Positions 35,650 to 46,559 of a stretch of DNA of 64,000 bases are shown here, piece by piece. The notes below the pieces were generated by a model that was given only the letters and a program-made list of their open reading frames with translations, searched no databases and had not been told where the DNA came from. Position numbers and translations under genes: made by a program. Within the stretch, counting starts at the first letter, position 1. Each line of letters begins with the position of its first letter. Source of the stretch: Mallotus nudiflorus (taxonomy: Eukaryota; Streptophyta; Magnoliopsida; Malpighiales; Euphorbiaceae); assembly GCA_947683625.1 (NCBI GenBank), contig CANTUR010000039.1, positions 1,488,001-1,552,000 of the forward strand, in the 5' to 3' direction.

Positions 35650-36138
35650 AATAAATTGCCACGTAAGAGAAAATATCAAAGGAGTCTTACTATACCTTAT
35701 TCAGTTGGCAATTTAAATTTTTGAAAAGCTATTTATGTATCAAGTGCTTCTATTAATTTGATGCCTTTGTATGCTTATAGGAAACTTGGACTAAGAGAAG
35801 TAAAAGCAACAAACATATGCTTGCAACTTGCAGATGGAACTATTAAGAAACCACATGGAATAGTGGAGGATGTGCTAATCAAAGTAGGAAAGTTTATTTT
35901 TTCACTCAATTTTATGGTACTTGATTTTGAGGAAGATGAAGAAGTTCCTTTGATATTAGGTATGCCATTCATGCATACTACTAAAGCTATAATAAATGTT
36001 TATGAAGGAACTCTCACATTAAGAGTTGGTGAAGATAGTTGTAAGTTTAATGTATACCAGGGTATGAAACACCCTTTTAACTTTGATAATTCCATGAGAG
36101 TTTATGTTATTGATGATTGTGTTGATGAAGTCCAATGA
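35650..36138 (+). pseudogene. Element C aspartic protease
   Basis: Athila-type retropepsin. The phrases SASINLMPLYAYRKLGL, TNICLQLADGTIKKPHGIVE and 'VPLILGMPFMHTTKAIINVY' follow the family closely. The active-site motif, usually C-D-L-G-A-S, reads Y-V-S-S-A-S (about 35730), so the catalytic Asp is lost. 35758-36138 is open. Confidence 0.82.
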
Positions 36139-36141
36139 CAG

Positions 36142-37260
36142 ATGTTGACAAAGTTATGTAAATTAGAGGATATTGAGAAGTTCATACATGTTAATTCTTA
36201 TGAAAATGAGAAATATTTTGAACAAAAAGAATCATTTATTCATCATGCATTGCCTACAAACATTGAACCTACACCACCTTTAATAGTAAAACCACCTAGT
36301 TTGGATTTAAAACCATTACCTTCACATTTGAGATATACATTTCTAGGTGAGGATGAAACATTATCTATAATTGTTTTATCAAAACTAAATGCGGAGAGAA
36401 ATTATTGGTAGAGTTATTAAAGAAAAGGATAAAAGCTATAGGATGGAAAATTTCAGACATTAAGGGGATTTGTCCATCATATTGTATGCATAAGATATTA
36501 ATGGAAGATAATCATAAAACCACTATAGAAAGATAGAAAAGATTAAATCATAATATGCAAGAAGTGGATAAGAAAGAAATTCTAAAACTCTTAGATGCAG
36601 GAATCATTTATAAAAAGGGAGGGATAACCATAGTAGAAAATGATGAGGAAGAATTAATTCTTACTATAATAGTTAGTGGATGGAGAGTGTGCATAGATTA
36701 TAGAAAACTTAATAAAATAACTAGGAAAGATCGCTTTCCACTTCCATTTATTAATCAAATGCTCTTGAAGATCAACAAAAAATAATATTTACTTGTCCTT
36801 ACAGAACTTTTGCATATAGAAGAATGCCTTTTGGATTATGTAATGTATTTGCTATATTTTAAATATGTATGATGGCTATTTTTACTAATTTAGTTAAAGA
36901 AATGATGGACTTATTCATGGACAATTTTTTTGTTTATGGAAATTCTTTTAATCATTATCTTTTAAATTTGGACAAAGTTCTTAAAAGGTGTGAAAATAAA
37001 AATTTAGTTTTAAATTGGGAAAATTTTCATTTCTTGTTAGAAGAGGACATTGTATTAGGTCATAAAATTTCAAAAGAAGGAATAGAAGTTGATAAAGCAA
37101 AAATTGATATTATAGAAAAGTTACATTACTGAACTAACGTTAAAGGTGTGAGAAGGTTTTAGGGACATAAAGGTTTTAATAGATGTTTCATCAAAGACTT
37201 CTCTAAAATTTCAAAACCCCTATGTAAGTTATTTGAAAAAGATGCAAATTTTATATTCAT
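36142..37260 (+). pseudogene. Element C reverse transcriptase
   Basis: The N-terminal linker ends LKPLPSHLRYTFLGEDETL, then decayed sequence with MLEDN- and KEILKLLDAGIIY-like motifs, 'GWRVCIDYRKLNKITRKDRF' and PLPFINQML. Between about 36780 and 36800 some 35 residues are missing: the LDGYSGYNQI block with the first catalytic Asp. The frame then shifts to FTCPYRTFAYRRMPFGLCN. The catalytic box reads F-M-D-N (about 36918) where FMDD is expected. The thumb 'IVLGHKISKEGIEVDKAKI' follows, then a TGA and a frame with SFLGH-like sequence. Confidence 0.82.
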
Positions 37261-37740
37261 CGATGAATGCAAAATTGCTTTTGATAGGTTGAAAAGAGTA
37301 CTAGTGTCCCCACCATTAATAGTGGCACCAGATTGGAGTCTACCTTTTGAATTAATGTGTTATGCCAATGATTATGCTATAGGAGTTGTATTTAGGCAAA
37401 GAAAGGATAAGAAGTTATATGTTATTTATTATGCAAGTAGAACAATCATAGCTGCTCAATTAAACTATACTACTACAGAGAAAGAGATGCGAGAAGTAGT
37501 GTTTGCATTTGATAAATTTTGATCATATCTCCTTAGGTCAAAAGTAGTGGTCTATACATATCATTTAGCATTAAAGTACTTATTGACAATGAAAGATGTT
37601 AAACCTAGAGTCATCAGATGGGTACTACTATTACAAGAATTTGATATAAAGATTAGAGAAAAAAAGATCAAAATATGTAGTTATTGATCATTTATCAAGA
37701 CTGGAGCCAGATGATGTGACAAAAAGAATATAGAACTAAT
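37261..37740 (+). pseudogene. Element C RNase H
   Basis: 'VAPDWSLPFELMCYANDYAI' carries Tyr where the first catalytic Asp (MCDAND) is usual. Next come IYYASRTIIAAQLNYTTTEKEM, VVFAFDKF followed by TGA where Arg is usual (CGA to TGA), 'KVVVYTYHLALKYLL'-like sequence and a degraded ADHLSRL end with one base extra. It links RT to integrase. Confidence 0.75.
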
Positions 37741-39005
37741 AAGAGAATTATTCCCATATGAGATATTATTAGCTATGGAGATTATAAACAGTCCAAGTTA
37801 TGTAGATATAACAAATTTCTTAGTTGTGGGTAAACTACCTATTAGATTAATAAATCAACAATGGAAGAAGCTTATATATGATGCAAGAGCTTATATTTGG
37901 GAAGAACCATTTCTCTGGAAGTTGTGTAATGATGGTATAATTAAGAGATATGTAACTAATAAAGACATTCAAGCCATTCTACATCATTGCCATGAATTGA
38001 ATTATAGAGGACACTATAGGTATTAAAGAACAACTTCTAAGGTTTTTGAGAGTAGATTTTATTGGCAAATAATTTTTTAAAATACAAAAATATTTGTGCA
38101 AGCATATGATGCATGTCAAAGGAATGAAAATATGACAAGAAAAGGATGAAATGCTATAAAATAGTATTCTAGAAGTTGAAATATTTGATGTTTGGGGCAT
38201 TGACTTAATAAGACCATTTCCATCTTCTAAAGGTAACAAATATATATTAGTATGTGTTAACTATATGTCAAAATGGGTTGAAGCAAAAGCCTACAGTAGT
38301 AATGATGCAAGAGTGGTGTGTAAATTTTTTAAAAAGCTTTTTGCTAGGTTTGGAATGCCAAGGAGCATAATTAGTAATGGAGGTATTCATTTTTGTACTA
38401 AGAATATAGAGATGCTATTATGTAGTTATGGTGTGAGACATAAGATAGCCACTCTATATCATCTATAAATCAGTTGATAGGTTTAAGTCAGTAATAAGGA
38501 ATTAAGAAAATATTAGAAAGAATAGTAAGTAAATAAAAAAAGATTGGTAAAGGAAGCTAGATGATGCTTTATAGGCATACAAGACTGCATATAAGACACT
38601 AATTAGGATGTCTCCTTTAGATTGGTGTATAGAAAGACATGTGATCTTCTAGTGGAGATTGAACATAAAGCTTACTAGGCTATTAAGGCTTTAAACTATG
38701 ACTTTAAAAATGCAGCAGAGAGAAGAATGTTGCAATTAAACGAGCTTGATAAGATTAGAAAAAGTGCTTATGATAGTTCAAGAATTTAGTAGTTTAAAGT
38801 GGGGGAGCAAGTTTTGCTTTACAATTTGAGATTAAGAATTTTTTTTATAGGGAAATTAAAGACAAGGTGGTCAAGACCTTTTGAAGTAACTCAAACATTC
38901 CTTTTAGGAGCAGTAGAACTGAAGAATGCTTCACGAGATACGTTCAAAATTAATGGTCAAAGGTTAAAGAAGTACCATGGAGGAAAAATTGATGCAATCC
39001 ATTAA
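37741..39005 (+). pseudogene. Element C integrase
   Basis: The zinc-binding part: 'AILHHCHELNYRGHYRY', then ACDACQR-like sequence near 38105. The core: 'NYMSKWVEAKAYSSNDARVV' and RSIISNGGIHFC, where the second catalytic Asp (ISDGG) is Asn. The PHPQTSGQVE block is badly decayed after 38460. The C-terminal part is readable again at 38799-39005: 'GEQVLLYNLRLRIFF', GKLKTRWSRPFEVTQ, 'INGQRLKKYHGG'. Athila integrases end this way. Confidence 0.8.
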
Positions 39006-39091
39006 GTTGACCACTTAAAAGACATCACTATATAGTCAAAACCATGGTCAACCTAATGACTTTAATAAATAAGTGCTTCTTGGGGGCTTAA
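39006..39091 (+). other. Element C post-integrase segment before element D
   Basis: Non-coding. AAATAAGTGCTTCTTGGGGGCTTAACC resembles the conserved 'GCGCTTnTTGGGAGGCAACC' seen just after integrase in Athila; element F has the matching copy at 54723-54750 on the minus strand. It is cut at about 39091 by the LTR fragment of element D. Confidence 0.55.
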
Positions 39092-39408
39092 CCAAGTAGC
39101 ATGAGACTCACTACCTCCCACTATTAGTATCACATACTAATAAAGGAAAATAGACAGAGGTGATAGTCAAATTAATATTACTCAAATATTAATTTATCAG
39201 CTACAAACATTTAATAGCATATGTACTAAATAAATCTATCACTCATATTATTAACTCTTGATAATATATTTATTTAACATTATGTTAATGGGTAAATATT
39301 CAATTAAATAAACACTTTAGATAAAATAATATTCTTTATTGCCATTTAGGATTTTTTTCAATGTCAAAGTATGTGATTGGCCTCGAGGGCATACCACTTA
39401 TGGTAACA
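39092..39408 (-). repeat. Element D 3' LTR, truncated
   Basis: Matches 46075-46320 from 'CAAGTAGCATGAGACTCACT' to ...GGTAACA. It has about 70 bp near 39295-39370 that the 5' LTR lacks. The remaining 1.9 kb of the LTR is missing. Confidence 0.85.
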
Positions 39409-39419
39409 ATCTCCCACTT
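39409..39419 (-). other. Element D polypurine tract
   Basis: The minus strand reads AAGTGGGAGAT directly before the LTR start TGTTACC. Confidence 0.75.
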
Positions 39420-39479
39420 GTACTAGAGCTAATCACTACAGTATTTTAGACCCATCTTTGTAAAATGTTGTTCTAACTA

Positions 39480-40276
39480 TAGTTATGTTTGTACTTTAGT
39501 GTGTGGATCAGCCACATTGTTGGCTGAAGCTACCTTTGCCCTTTCTAGTAAGTTCTCTGATAATATGAAAATGCCTTTCTATGTGTTTGGATTTCTGGTG
39601 AGACCTTGGTTCCTTTACTAAAGTAATGGCTCCATTATACTCATAATAGAGAGGAATCATGGACTCAATGGAAGGAATAATTCCTATTTTAGTAATAAAC
39701 TTTTAATCCAAACAACTTCTTTAGCAACATCTAATGCAGCTATAGACTTAATCTTTGTAGTGGAATTTGTAGTGACACTTTACTTGGAACTCTTCCAGCT
39801 TACTGCTCCTCCATTACAAATGAAAAAAAAATCTAAAGATAAACTTTTTATCATCCATATCTAATTGGAAATTAGAATATGTGAAGCCATATATTTGTAG
39901 ATCACCTCCTCTATAAGTTAAGACCAAATCTCTAGTCCTTCTCAAGTACTTAAAGATTGCCTTAACTGCTATCCAGTGTTCCAAACATGGATTGGATCAA
40001 AACCTGCTAGTCACACTAACAATACAGACAATGTCAAGCCCAACACATAACATAGCGTACATCAAGCTTCCTATAGCTAAGGCATAAGGAACTTTGGCCA
40101 TTTTCTCCATTTACTCAGGTGTTTTAGGTGACGTACCCCTTGGATAAATGGACACCATGCCTAAATGGTAATAATCCTCTATTGGAATTAAGCATGTTGA
40201 AACTCTTTCAACACCTTTTCAAAGTAAAGACTTTAAGGATAAACCTATCATTCTCTTCAATCAATCTTTATAGACT
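39480..40276 (-). pseudogene. Element D RNase H
   Basis: On the minus strand the segment around 39830-39720 reads ICNGGAVSWKSSK, a stop where Gln is usual, SVTTNSTTKIKSIAALDVAK. In the family the catalytic positions are ADSTTEAEY, so Asp reads Asn and Glu reads Lys. Upstream (40160-39980) are decayed copies of the conserved RT-RNase H connection (YASAIGSLMYAM-like). No long frame survives. Confidence 0.68.
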
Positions 40277-41000
40277 TTAATCTAGAGAATATAGGTTGTC
40301 TTCCCTAAGTCCTTCATCGAGAATTTTTTTTTCAAATAGCCATAGTTTCACATTTGTTAGTGTACCAACATCATTCCTGATTAATAAAATGTCATTAACA
40401 TATAGAATAAGAAAAGTGAGTTGGCTCCCACCAACCTTTTTATATACACAAGGCTCATCTTTTTTAATAAAACCAAAAGATTGAATGGCTTCATTAAAAT
40501 GACGATTCCAACTCCTTAAAGCTTGCTTTAGACCATAAATAGATCTATTAAGCTTACACACTTTAGAACCTTTCTTGGATTTAAAACCTTTAGGTTGTTC
40601 CATATAAATTTCTTCCTCAATATAATCATTGAGAAAAGTAGCTTTGACATCCATTTGCCAAATGTCATAATTAAAGTGTACAACTATAGTTAGAAGGATC
40701 TGAATGGATTTAAGCATGACTACTGGTGAGAAAGTCTCCTTGTAGTTAACCCTTTGCCTTTAGCGAAACCCTTTCACTACAAGCCTTGCTTTTTAGGTCT
40801 CCACCTTTCTATCTACACCACTCTTTCTCTTGAAGATCCATTTGCCCCAATGGGTATAATACCCTCAGGAGGATCAATAAGTGTCCAGACTTGGTTTGCA
40901 TACATGGAATCCATTTTGGTTTTATATCCTCAAGCCATCTTGAAGAATCTTTATCACATAAAGCTTCTTCATATGTAGTAGGATCATTAACATGAATGCT
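40277..41000 (-). pseudogene. Element D reverse transcriptase (copia type)
   Basis: Starts with 'DPTTYEEALCDKDSSRWLED' and continues through a frameshifted stretch to 40717-40277: MLKSIQILL, YDIWQMDVKATFLNDYIEEE, 'IYMEQPKGFKSKKGSKVCKL', NRSIYGLKQALRSWN. The catalytic box reads Y-V-N-D where YVDD is expected, so its first Asp is Asn. The first catalytic Asp (QMDVK) is kept. The phrases fit plant Ty1/copia elements; I cannot place the lineage firmly. Confidence 0.85.
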
Positions 41001-41099
41001 TTCTTTATGAACATGTAACTCTTGCATATCATGAAGAACACTATATCTATTTAATGGATGAGACATCCTACTAGATCTTCTAAGAGTCAGTGTAATGAC

Positions 41100-41900
41100 A
41101 TTCTTAATTGGAATAGGCTCTTCAAGTTGATCATTTTGTTAGACTTCTTTAGATGACTCCTCATTTAACATTATCTTCCTACCTTTGCCACCTTCCTTAA
41201 GAAACTCTTTCTCAAGAAAAATAGCATCTCTACTAATAAAATCAACTTATTCAGTTGGAAGATAAAAGTAGTATCCTAAACTATCTTTAGGATATCCTAC
41301 AAACCTTCCTTTAATTGATTTTACATCCAACTTGTCTGATTTTAGCTTTTTGATAAAATTTGGACATTCCTAAATCTTAACATGTTTAAGACTTGGTGCT
41401 TTACCATGCCATGTATTATATGGTGTAGTAGAATAGATTTAGATGGACATTATTAAGGATAAAGGTGGCCCTCTGGAGTGTATAACCTTAAAGTGAAATA
41501 GGAAGATCAAAATAGCTCATCATAGATCACACCATATCTAATAAAGTACGATTTTGTCTCTCAAATACACCATTTAATTATGGTGTTCTAGGTAGTGTGA
41601 GTTATGATGCAATGCCACATTCCTTAAAGAACTTAAAAAACTTAGTACTTAAGTATTCAACTCCTTGATCTCATCTTGGAGTTTTAATACTTTTCCCAAT
41701 TTAGTTCTTTACCTAGGCTTTGAATGCCTTCAACTTTTCTAAGAATTCATTTTTGTTCTTCATAAGAAACAAGTGCCCATGGCTTAATAAATCATCTATA
41801 AAGGTTATAAAATAGTAGAAAACACCTCTAGCCATTTCTCTAAATGGTCCACATACATCACTATGTTTGATCTCTAACATATCCTTGACTCTTACCATTT
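41100..41900 (-). pseudogene. Element D integrase
   Basis: The core is seen at 41898-41713: 'LEIKHSDVCGPFREMARG' (first catalytic Asp), YYFITFIDDLLSHGHLFLMK. Downstream, 41700-41100, decayed phrases such as ERQNRTLLD- and FLLKSVPSK-like sequence follow in changing frames, with the family's YHTWHG-KAPSLKHV equivalent near 41400. The third catalytic residue cannot be read with confidence. Confidence 0.72.
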
Positions 41901-42010
41901 ATCTAATTAATGGTGATCTAATCATCTTGCCTTGAAGACAAGCCTCACAAGTAAGATTGGATGCAGATTCAAGATTGCTCAAGGTTCCCATCCTTTCCAA
42001 TTTATTGATC

Positions 42011-42560
42011 TTATCTTTTGTAATGTGACACAATCTCAAGTACCATAGATGTTTGGAGTTTAGAGGCATTGTCAATTAGCATTGTATTTGCATTACTCTC
42101 ATTAATTTGAGGCTCATTGTTATTGGAGATATTATTAACATAATATAAACCTTGTATTAAATAACCCATGCCTACCATTTCATTTCCAAAGTAAATGTTA
42201 CAAATGTCTCTTTTTAAATGAAATTCATAACCCTTTCTAGTCAAACTAGAAAAAGAGACAATGTTCTTATAAGCATTAGATACATATAATACATCATCCA
42301 ACAACAAAATATGATTATATAGATCAATAGAAGTGGATCCTATAGCTTTGGCTGCAATACTTGCTCCATTTTCAAGCTTTAAAATCATTTTATTATGCCT
42401 CAACCTTTTCTTATTTTCTTAATCTTAAAAAATGAACAAATGTAGGAACTAGCATTGGTATCCAGTACCTATACATTATATGAGCTCTTAGAACATTTAT
42501 AAGCAAACAAGTTAGAGAAAGTCTCACCTTGTCCTTTCTTTTTATCTTAAGAGACCTAAG
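42011..42560 (-). pseudogene. Element D protease end and GAG-pre-integrase domain
   Basis: 42403-42011 is open: 'MILKLENGASIAAKAIGSTS', LDDVLYVSNAYKNIVSFSSL and 'GYEFHLKRDICNIYFGNEM', which follow the usual copia pattern of protease C-terminus (NG..V.A.A.G) and GAG-pre-integrase (LYVP..KNL.S). The zinc-like His/Cys pair expected next is not clear. Upstream the protease active site is in decayed sequence. Confidence 0.7.
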
Positions 42561-44068
42561 GAATTTAGGAAAATTCATTTTCAAAAGTTCTTTGCCTTGG
42601 CAATGGAAACACTTTCATTTACCTTAGTTTTTCCCCCACAATTGCCTTGCCCTTATTATTGGCTAAGTATGATTAAAGGTTAGTTTGATGGTCTCATATT
42701 TTCAAGTTTTTGCAAAGGTAACAAGATTAATTAGTGATATGACATTATTTGTTATTTCCATTATATTTGGTCTTTAATCATAATGGCCTCCCACTAACTT
42801 GGCAAATCCTACACTTCTAAAGTACGAAACAGAAATCCCTTATTAGATGGATTTCTAGTGGGTGATGGAGTTCTTAATAAGTCACTAATATCCCTTAGGT
42901 GCACATTGCCATTCTTGTAAAATTATTTCTCATTAAATGGAAACTCTTGCCATCACATCTTATGTGAGGTTCCATCAATTCGACTCCTAATGCTTAGATA
43001 TCTCAGGTACACATTATCATTCTTAACCTTTTTACATTAGTTAGGTATACACCATTGAATCAGTGTAGTGCATGGGTTTGAACACTACAATCCTCGGGAA
43101 CTCTTATTTGCCATTCTTGACCTGTAGTGTATCCATACACCCATAACATCTCATGCTTAACAATAACACTACATGAATCTCTTGAGCCCTATGTATAGCC
43201 CTATATATCCATAGTCGATGCACATAATCCCAAAACCATGCATGCTATTGCTCCAATGGAGAGCCTAAACCTAAATTTAGTTTGGAGGATTTTATGTCTT
43301 TAATTAAGGTCTCACTTTACACATTAGCCAATTTATATACATATCATATACATATATAGCATGGCATCATTACACATGCACATTGCATGTTATAACATAT
43401 TTATCATATATATACATAGAACATGCAAAATGAATGCACAAATAAGGAGTGATCATGGACTTTACTTAAACATATTCTAACTCTTAGAATAAGTTACATA
43501 AAGAGTCCTCCTTGTTATTATCTCTATGGATCTCCCACTTGAACATGTTAAGCTCCATTTTACAACTCTTATGGTTTACACTCAATCCTTGGCATACCAA
43601 GGTGAATATTACATCCTAATACTATGTAATTAACATTTAATTACATATAGAATAATGTAATCTAAGTCCATAATCATTCCTTACAGGAATGATAAGAAAA
43701 AAACAAGTAAAATGCAACTTTTGCAAGTTAGGATTCTAGTCTTGGATGATGTCCCAGTCGGGAGATAGCTCGAGATTAGTTCTTGATGCAAATCCTTAAA
43801 TTATGCATCTAGTCTTGGATGTAGTCCCAATCAGGACATGTTAATGTCCTGGTTAGGACATAGCTTAGGATTAGTTCTAGATGCAAATCCTTAAATTTTA
43901 ATTGCCAAAAATAATTCCTTATAAACTCCCCCCAACTTTGATGACCTTAGAGCCCATTTTAGCCAATTTTTACACATTTTTAGCCACAACACTTGTAACT
44001 AACAAATAATCATAATCACAACACTTGTAATTATCAATCAATTTAGCATGTGTAAAGCGCAAAAAGTT
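42561..44068 (-). pseudogene. Element D gag and leader remnant
   Basis: Position says this is gag plus leader, but I can read no intact Gag motif; the frames are broken throughout. At 43735-43900 a segment containing 'TAGTCTTGGATG' and 'ATGCAAATCCTTAAATT' is repeated in tandem, and the second copy contains CAGGACATgttaATGTCCTG (43836-43855), a perfect 8-bp inverted repeat. Confidence 0.45.
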
Positions 44069-44080
44069 GCTCTAATACCA
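44069..44080 (-). other. Element D primer-binding site
   Basis: The minus strand reads TGGTATTAGAGC one base after the LTR, matching 11 of 12 positions of the initiator-Met tRNA site. Confidence 0.85.
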
Positions 44081-44081
44081 A

Positions 44082-46320
44082 TGAAAGGAAATGGTTATGC
44101 AACATCAAGTGTGGTGAGCACAAGCTTTAGATAGGGTGAAATTTAAAAAATTTCACTTGCATAACCCTTCTTCACATGAAGATTTCCATTCCCATAGATC
44201 TGTTTTGCATTTTACATATAGCTAAACTACACATTAATATGTAAAATAATAAACTAGGAAATCTACAATCTTCTAAGTTTAATGTAGACTATAAGTACTC
44301 TACAAACTCTTAAATCAAATTCTTAGCCTCCCAAATGTTACACCTCTAGCTTGAAACACCAAAGCTTCACCAATCACTTTCTTGCTTAGATGGAGCTTAG
44401 TAGCAAGTGCCCTATTTATTGACCCTTAGAAACTTGCACTAGCTTAATCCTTTGGCAAGAATATTTTGGGTTTATTTTGGTATATGTTGTTTCTCTCCAT
44501 TTTAGTGTCTCTGCATAGAACTTTCTATAACCTTTGAAACATATCTTAGGTTATATATATATATATAAGTAGAGAAAGCAAAACCTTATCACATGATGAG
44601 TGTACAATTCATCATGATAAATATACAACTTATATACTTATTTAGTGCACCAAGAATTATTTAAAGAATTAATACAACTCATGTATATGTCTACAAACAT
44701 TCTCTACACATAATCATGTAACTTCATTCTTATCTTTGCCTTAGTCAAATTTATACACATAAGAGATAATGTGTGCCTAACATGACAAATTTTCCATGGT
44801 CAATATTTTACACTTAAGTGATAATGTGTGACTAACATGAAAAGCCTAATAAGCCAAGCTTAATACTTATCATGCCCATAGTCAACATTATACACACAAA
44901 GGATAAGGCATGCCTAACATGACAAATTTTGACCAAGTCATGTCCACATGGATTTGGGCTTGGTAATTGGGCTAATACTTGGTTGAAGCCCAATCTATAT
45001 AACAAATGGGCTTGGATTAGGTCCATGGGCTTTCTCAACATCTTAGATTAATCTTTGGTCCAAATCCCTTTTAGGCCTAGGCCCAAACAACTTAGGCCAT
45101 TAATCCAAGTCTAATTAAAAAGAACATATATTATTAATTTTATACCTTGATTAATATATTATATTAATTAAGTATAAATTAATTATTAAGCCCCTTACTT
45201 GAATTGGATTTCATGATATTCTAGAATTATTGTTAAAGGCATAAATCCAATTCCATTAATCTTAATTATTTTATTAAAGACTTTAATTAATAATTAGATT
45301 AATATTGATGATGATTTGGTGAACTCTTTTAGGTGTGACTTATTAGGTTCATGTCTAATTGGCAGTGAGAAGATAATATCAACACTTGATATTATTTGAA
45401 TCTCCTTTCAAGTGTAAATGTGAAAATCCTAATTATTCACATTTAGTTCTCATAAGTTATGAGTGACCCCTAGCATCGATATCATAATTGCACAATTAGA
45501 AATGAATGCATGTATTAATTCACATGAACCCTTTAGTCATAATTACCATGTACTAAAATCACTTCATTAGAAGATCCTGATGTTTCCTAGAGTCAAGGTT
45601 TAATCAAACTATAATAGTTACATCATATGACCTCATCTCAAGTATTAATTATTGGTAAAGCATGACGAATAATAGAAATAACTTTTTAGTGCTGAAACTC
45701 TTTCATTGTGTCATGTCTGTCCTAGCTAGGAAATTATTCATGAATAATGAACTTAAATAGGATATGATCTTAACCTGGTTCACTCTAGGGAATGAATTCC
45801 ACCTTGGTTGAACACTCATCCATACATTTAATAGACTAGAGCCACGACATGCTATATACCCATGTGTGATTAACACAGGTATGAAAGTGGTAATAAACCC
45901 TAACCACTTAAATGTGGATGACAGTGTCACCTTACGTTAAAGGACTATATGCACCATTATGACCTAGATTGAAATCGTTGACTATAAGTGAATATCCTCA
46001 CGATCATAAATCTAACATTATGTTTGATCCACCTATCACATGAGTATCGACATGTCTATTCTGATATCTCATATCAAGTAGCATGAGACTCACTACCTCC
46101 CACTATTAGTATCACATACTAATTAAGGAAAATAGATAGAGGTGATAGTCAAATTAATATTACCCAAATACTAATTTATCAACTATAAACATTCTATAGA
46201 ATATGTACTAAATAAATATGTCACTCATATTATCAACTATTGATAATAGATTTATTTAACATTGTGCTAATAGGTAACACTTTTATGATTGGCCTTTAGG
46301 GCATACCACCTATGTTAACA
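44082..46320 (-). repeat. Element D 5' LTR
   Basis: Plus-strand edges TGAAAGG...GTTAACA. 2,239 bp, long for copia. On the minus strand a TATATATA run at 44551-44569 could be the promoter. Small open frames here (44832-45041, 45703-45930) resemble nothing known. Confidence 0.82.
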
Positions 46321-46559
46321 TCAAACACAACCGTGTCAAACAGGTAATTGTTTTAGCTTGAAAATGTGAATCATACACAACCGTGTCAACTGATTTGAAA
46401 AAATATTTCTATAAAATTGACACAACCACACATCCATGTCACGCGACTGTAACTTATGATGATAGTTTTTCATTCAAAAACTGTTTTGATTTCCTTAATT
46501 AAAATAGGGAAAACCCACTTATAAAACCCTTATAAACAAATCCTTAAGTCTTAATACAT
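46321..46559 (+). other. Element C non-coding block with ACAC...GTGT palindromes
   Basis: Continuation of element C between the insertions D and E. Contains ACACAACCGTGTC (46325 and 46375 regions) and related motifs. No protein. Confidence 0.6.

Larger units (their letters stand above)
39092..46320 (-). mobile_element. Element D: Ty1/copia element nested in C
   Basis: Reading on the minus strand: 5' LTR (2.2 kb), PBS, gag remnant, GAG-pre-integrase, integrase, RT, RNase H, PPT and a truncated 3' LTR. Integrase lies before RT, the Ty1/copia order. Only 317 bp of the 3' LTR remain, so the left boundary is a deletion junction and no target-site pair can be shown. Both flanks belong to element C. 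Confidence 0.85.

Noticed and set aside
44832..45930. Small minus-strand ORFs between 44832 and 45930
   Set aside because: They lie wholly inside the element D LTR and show no recognisable domain.
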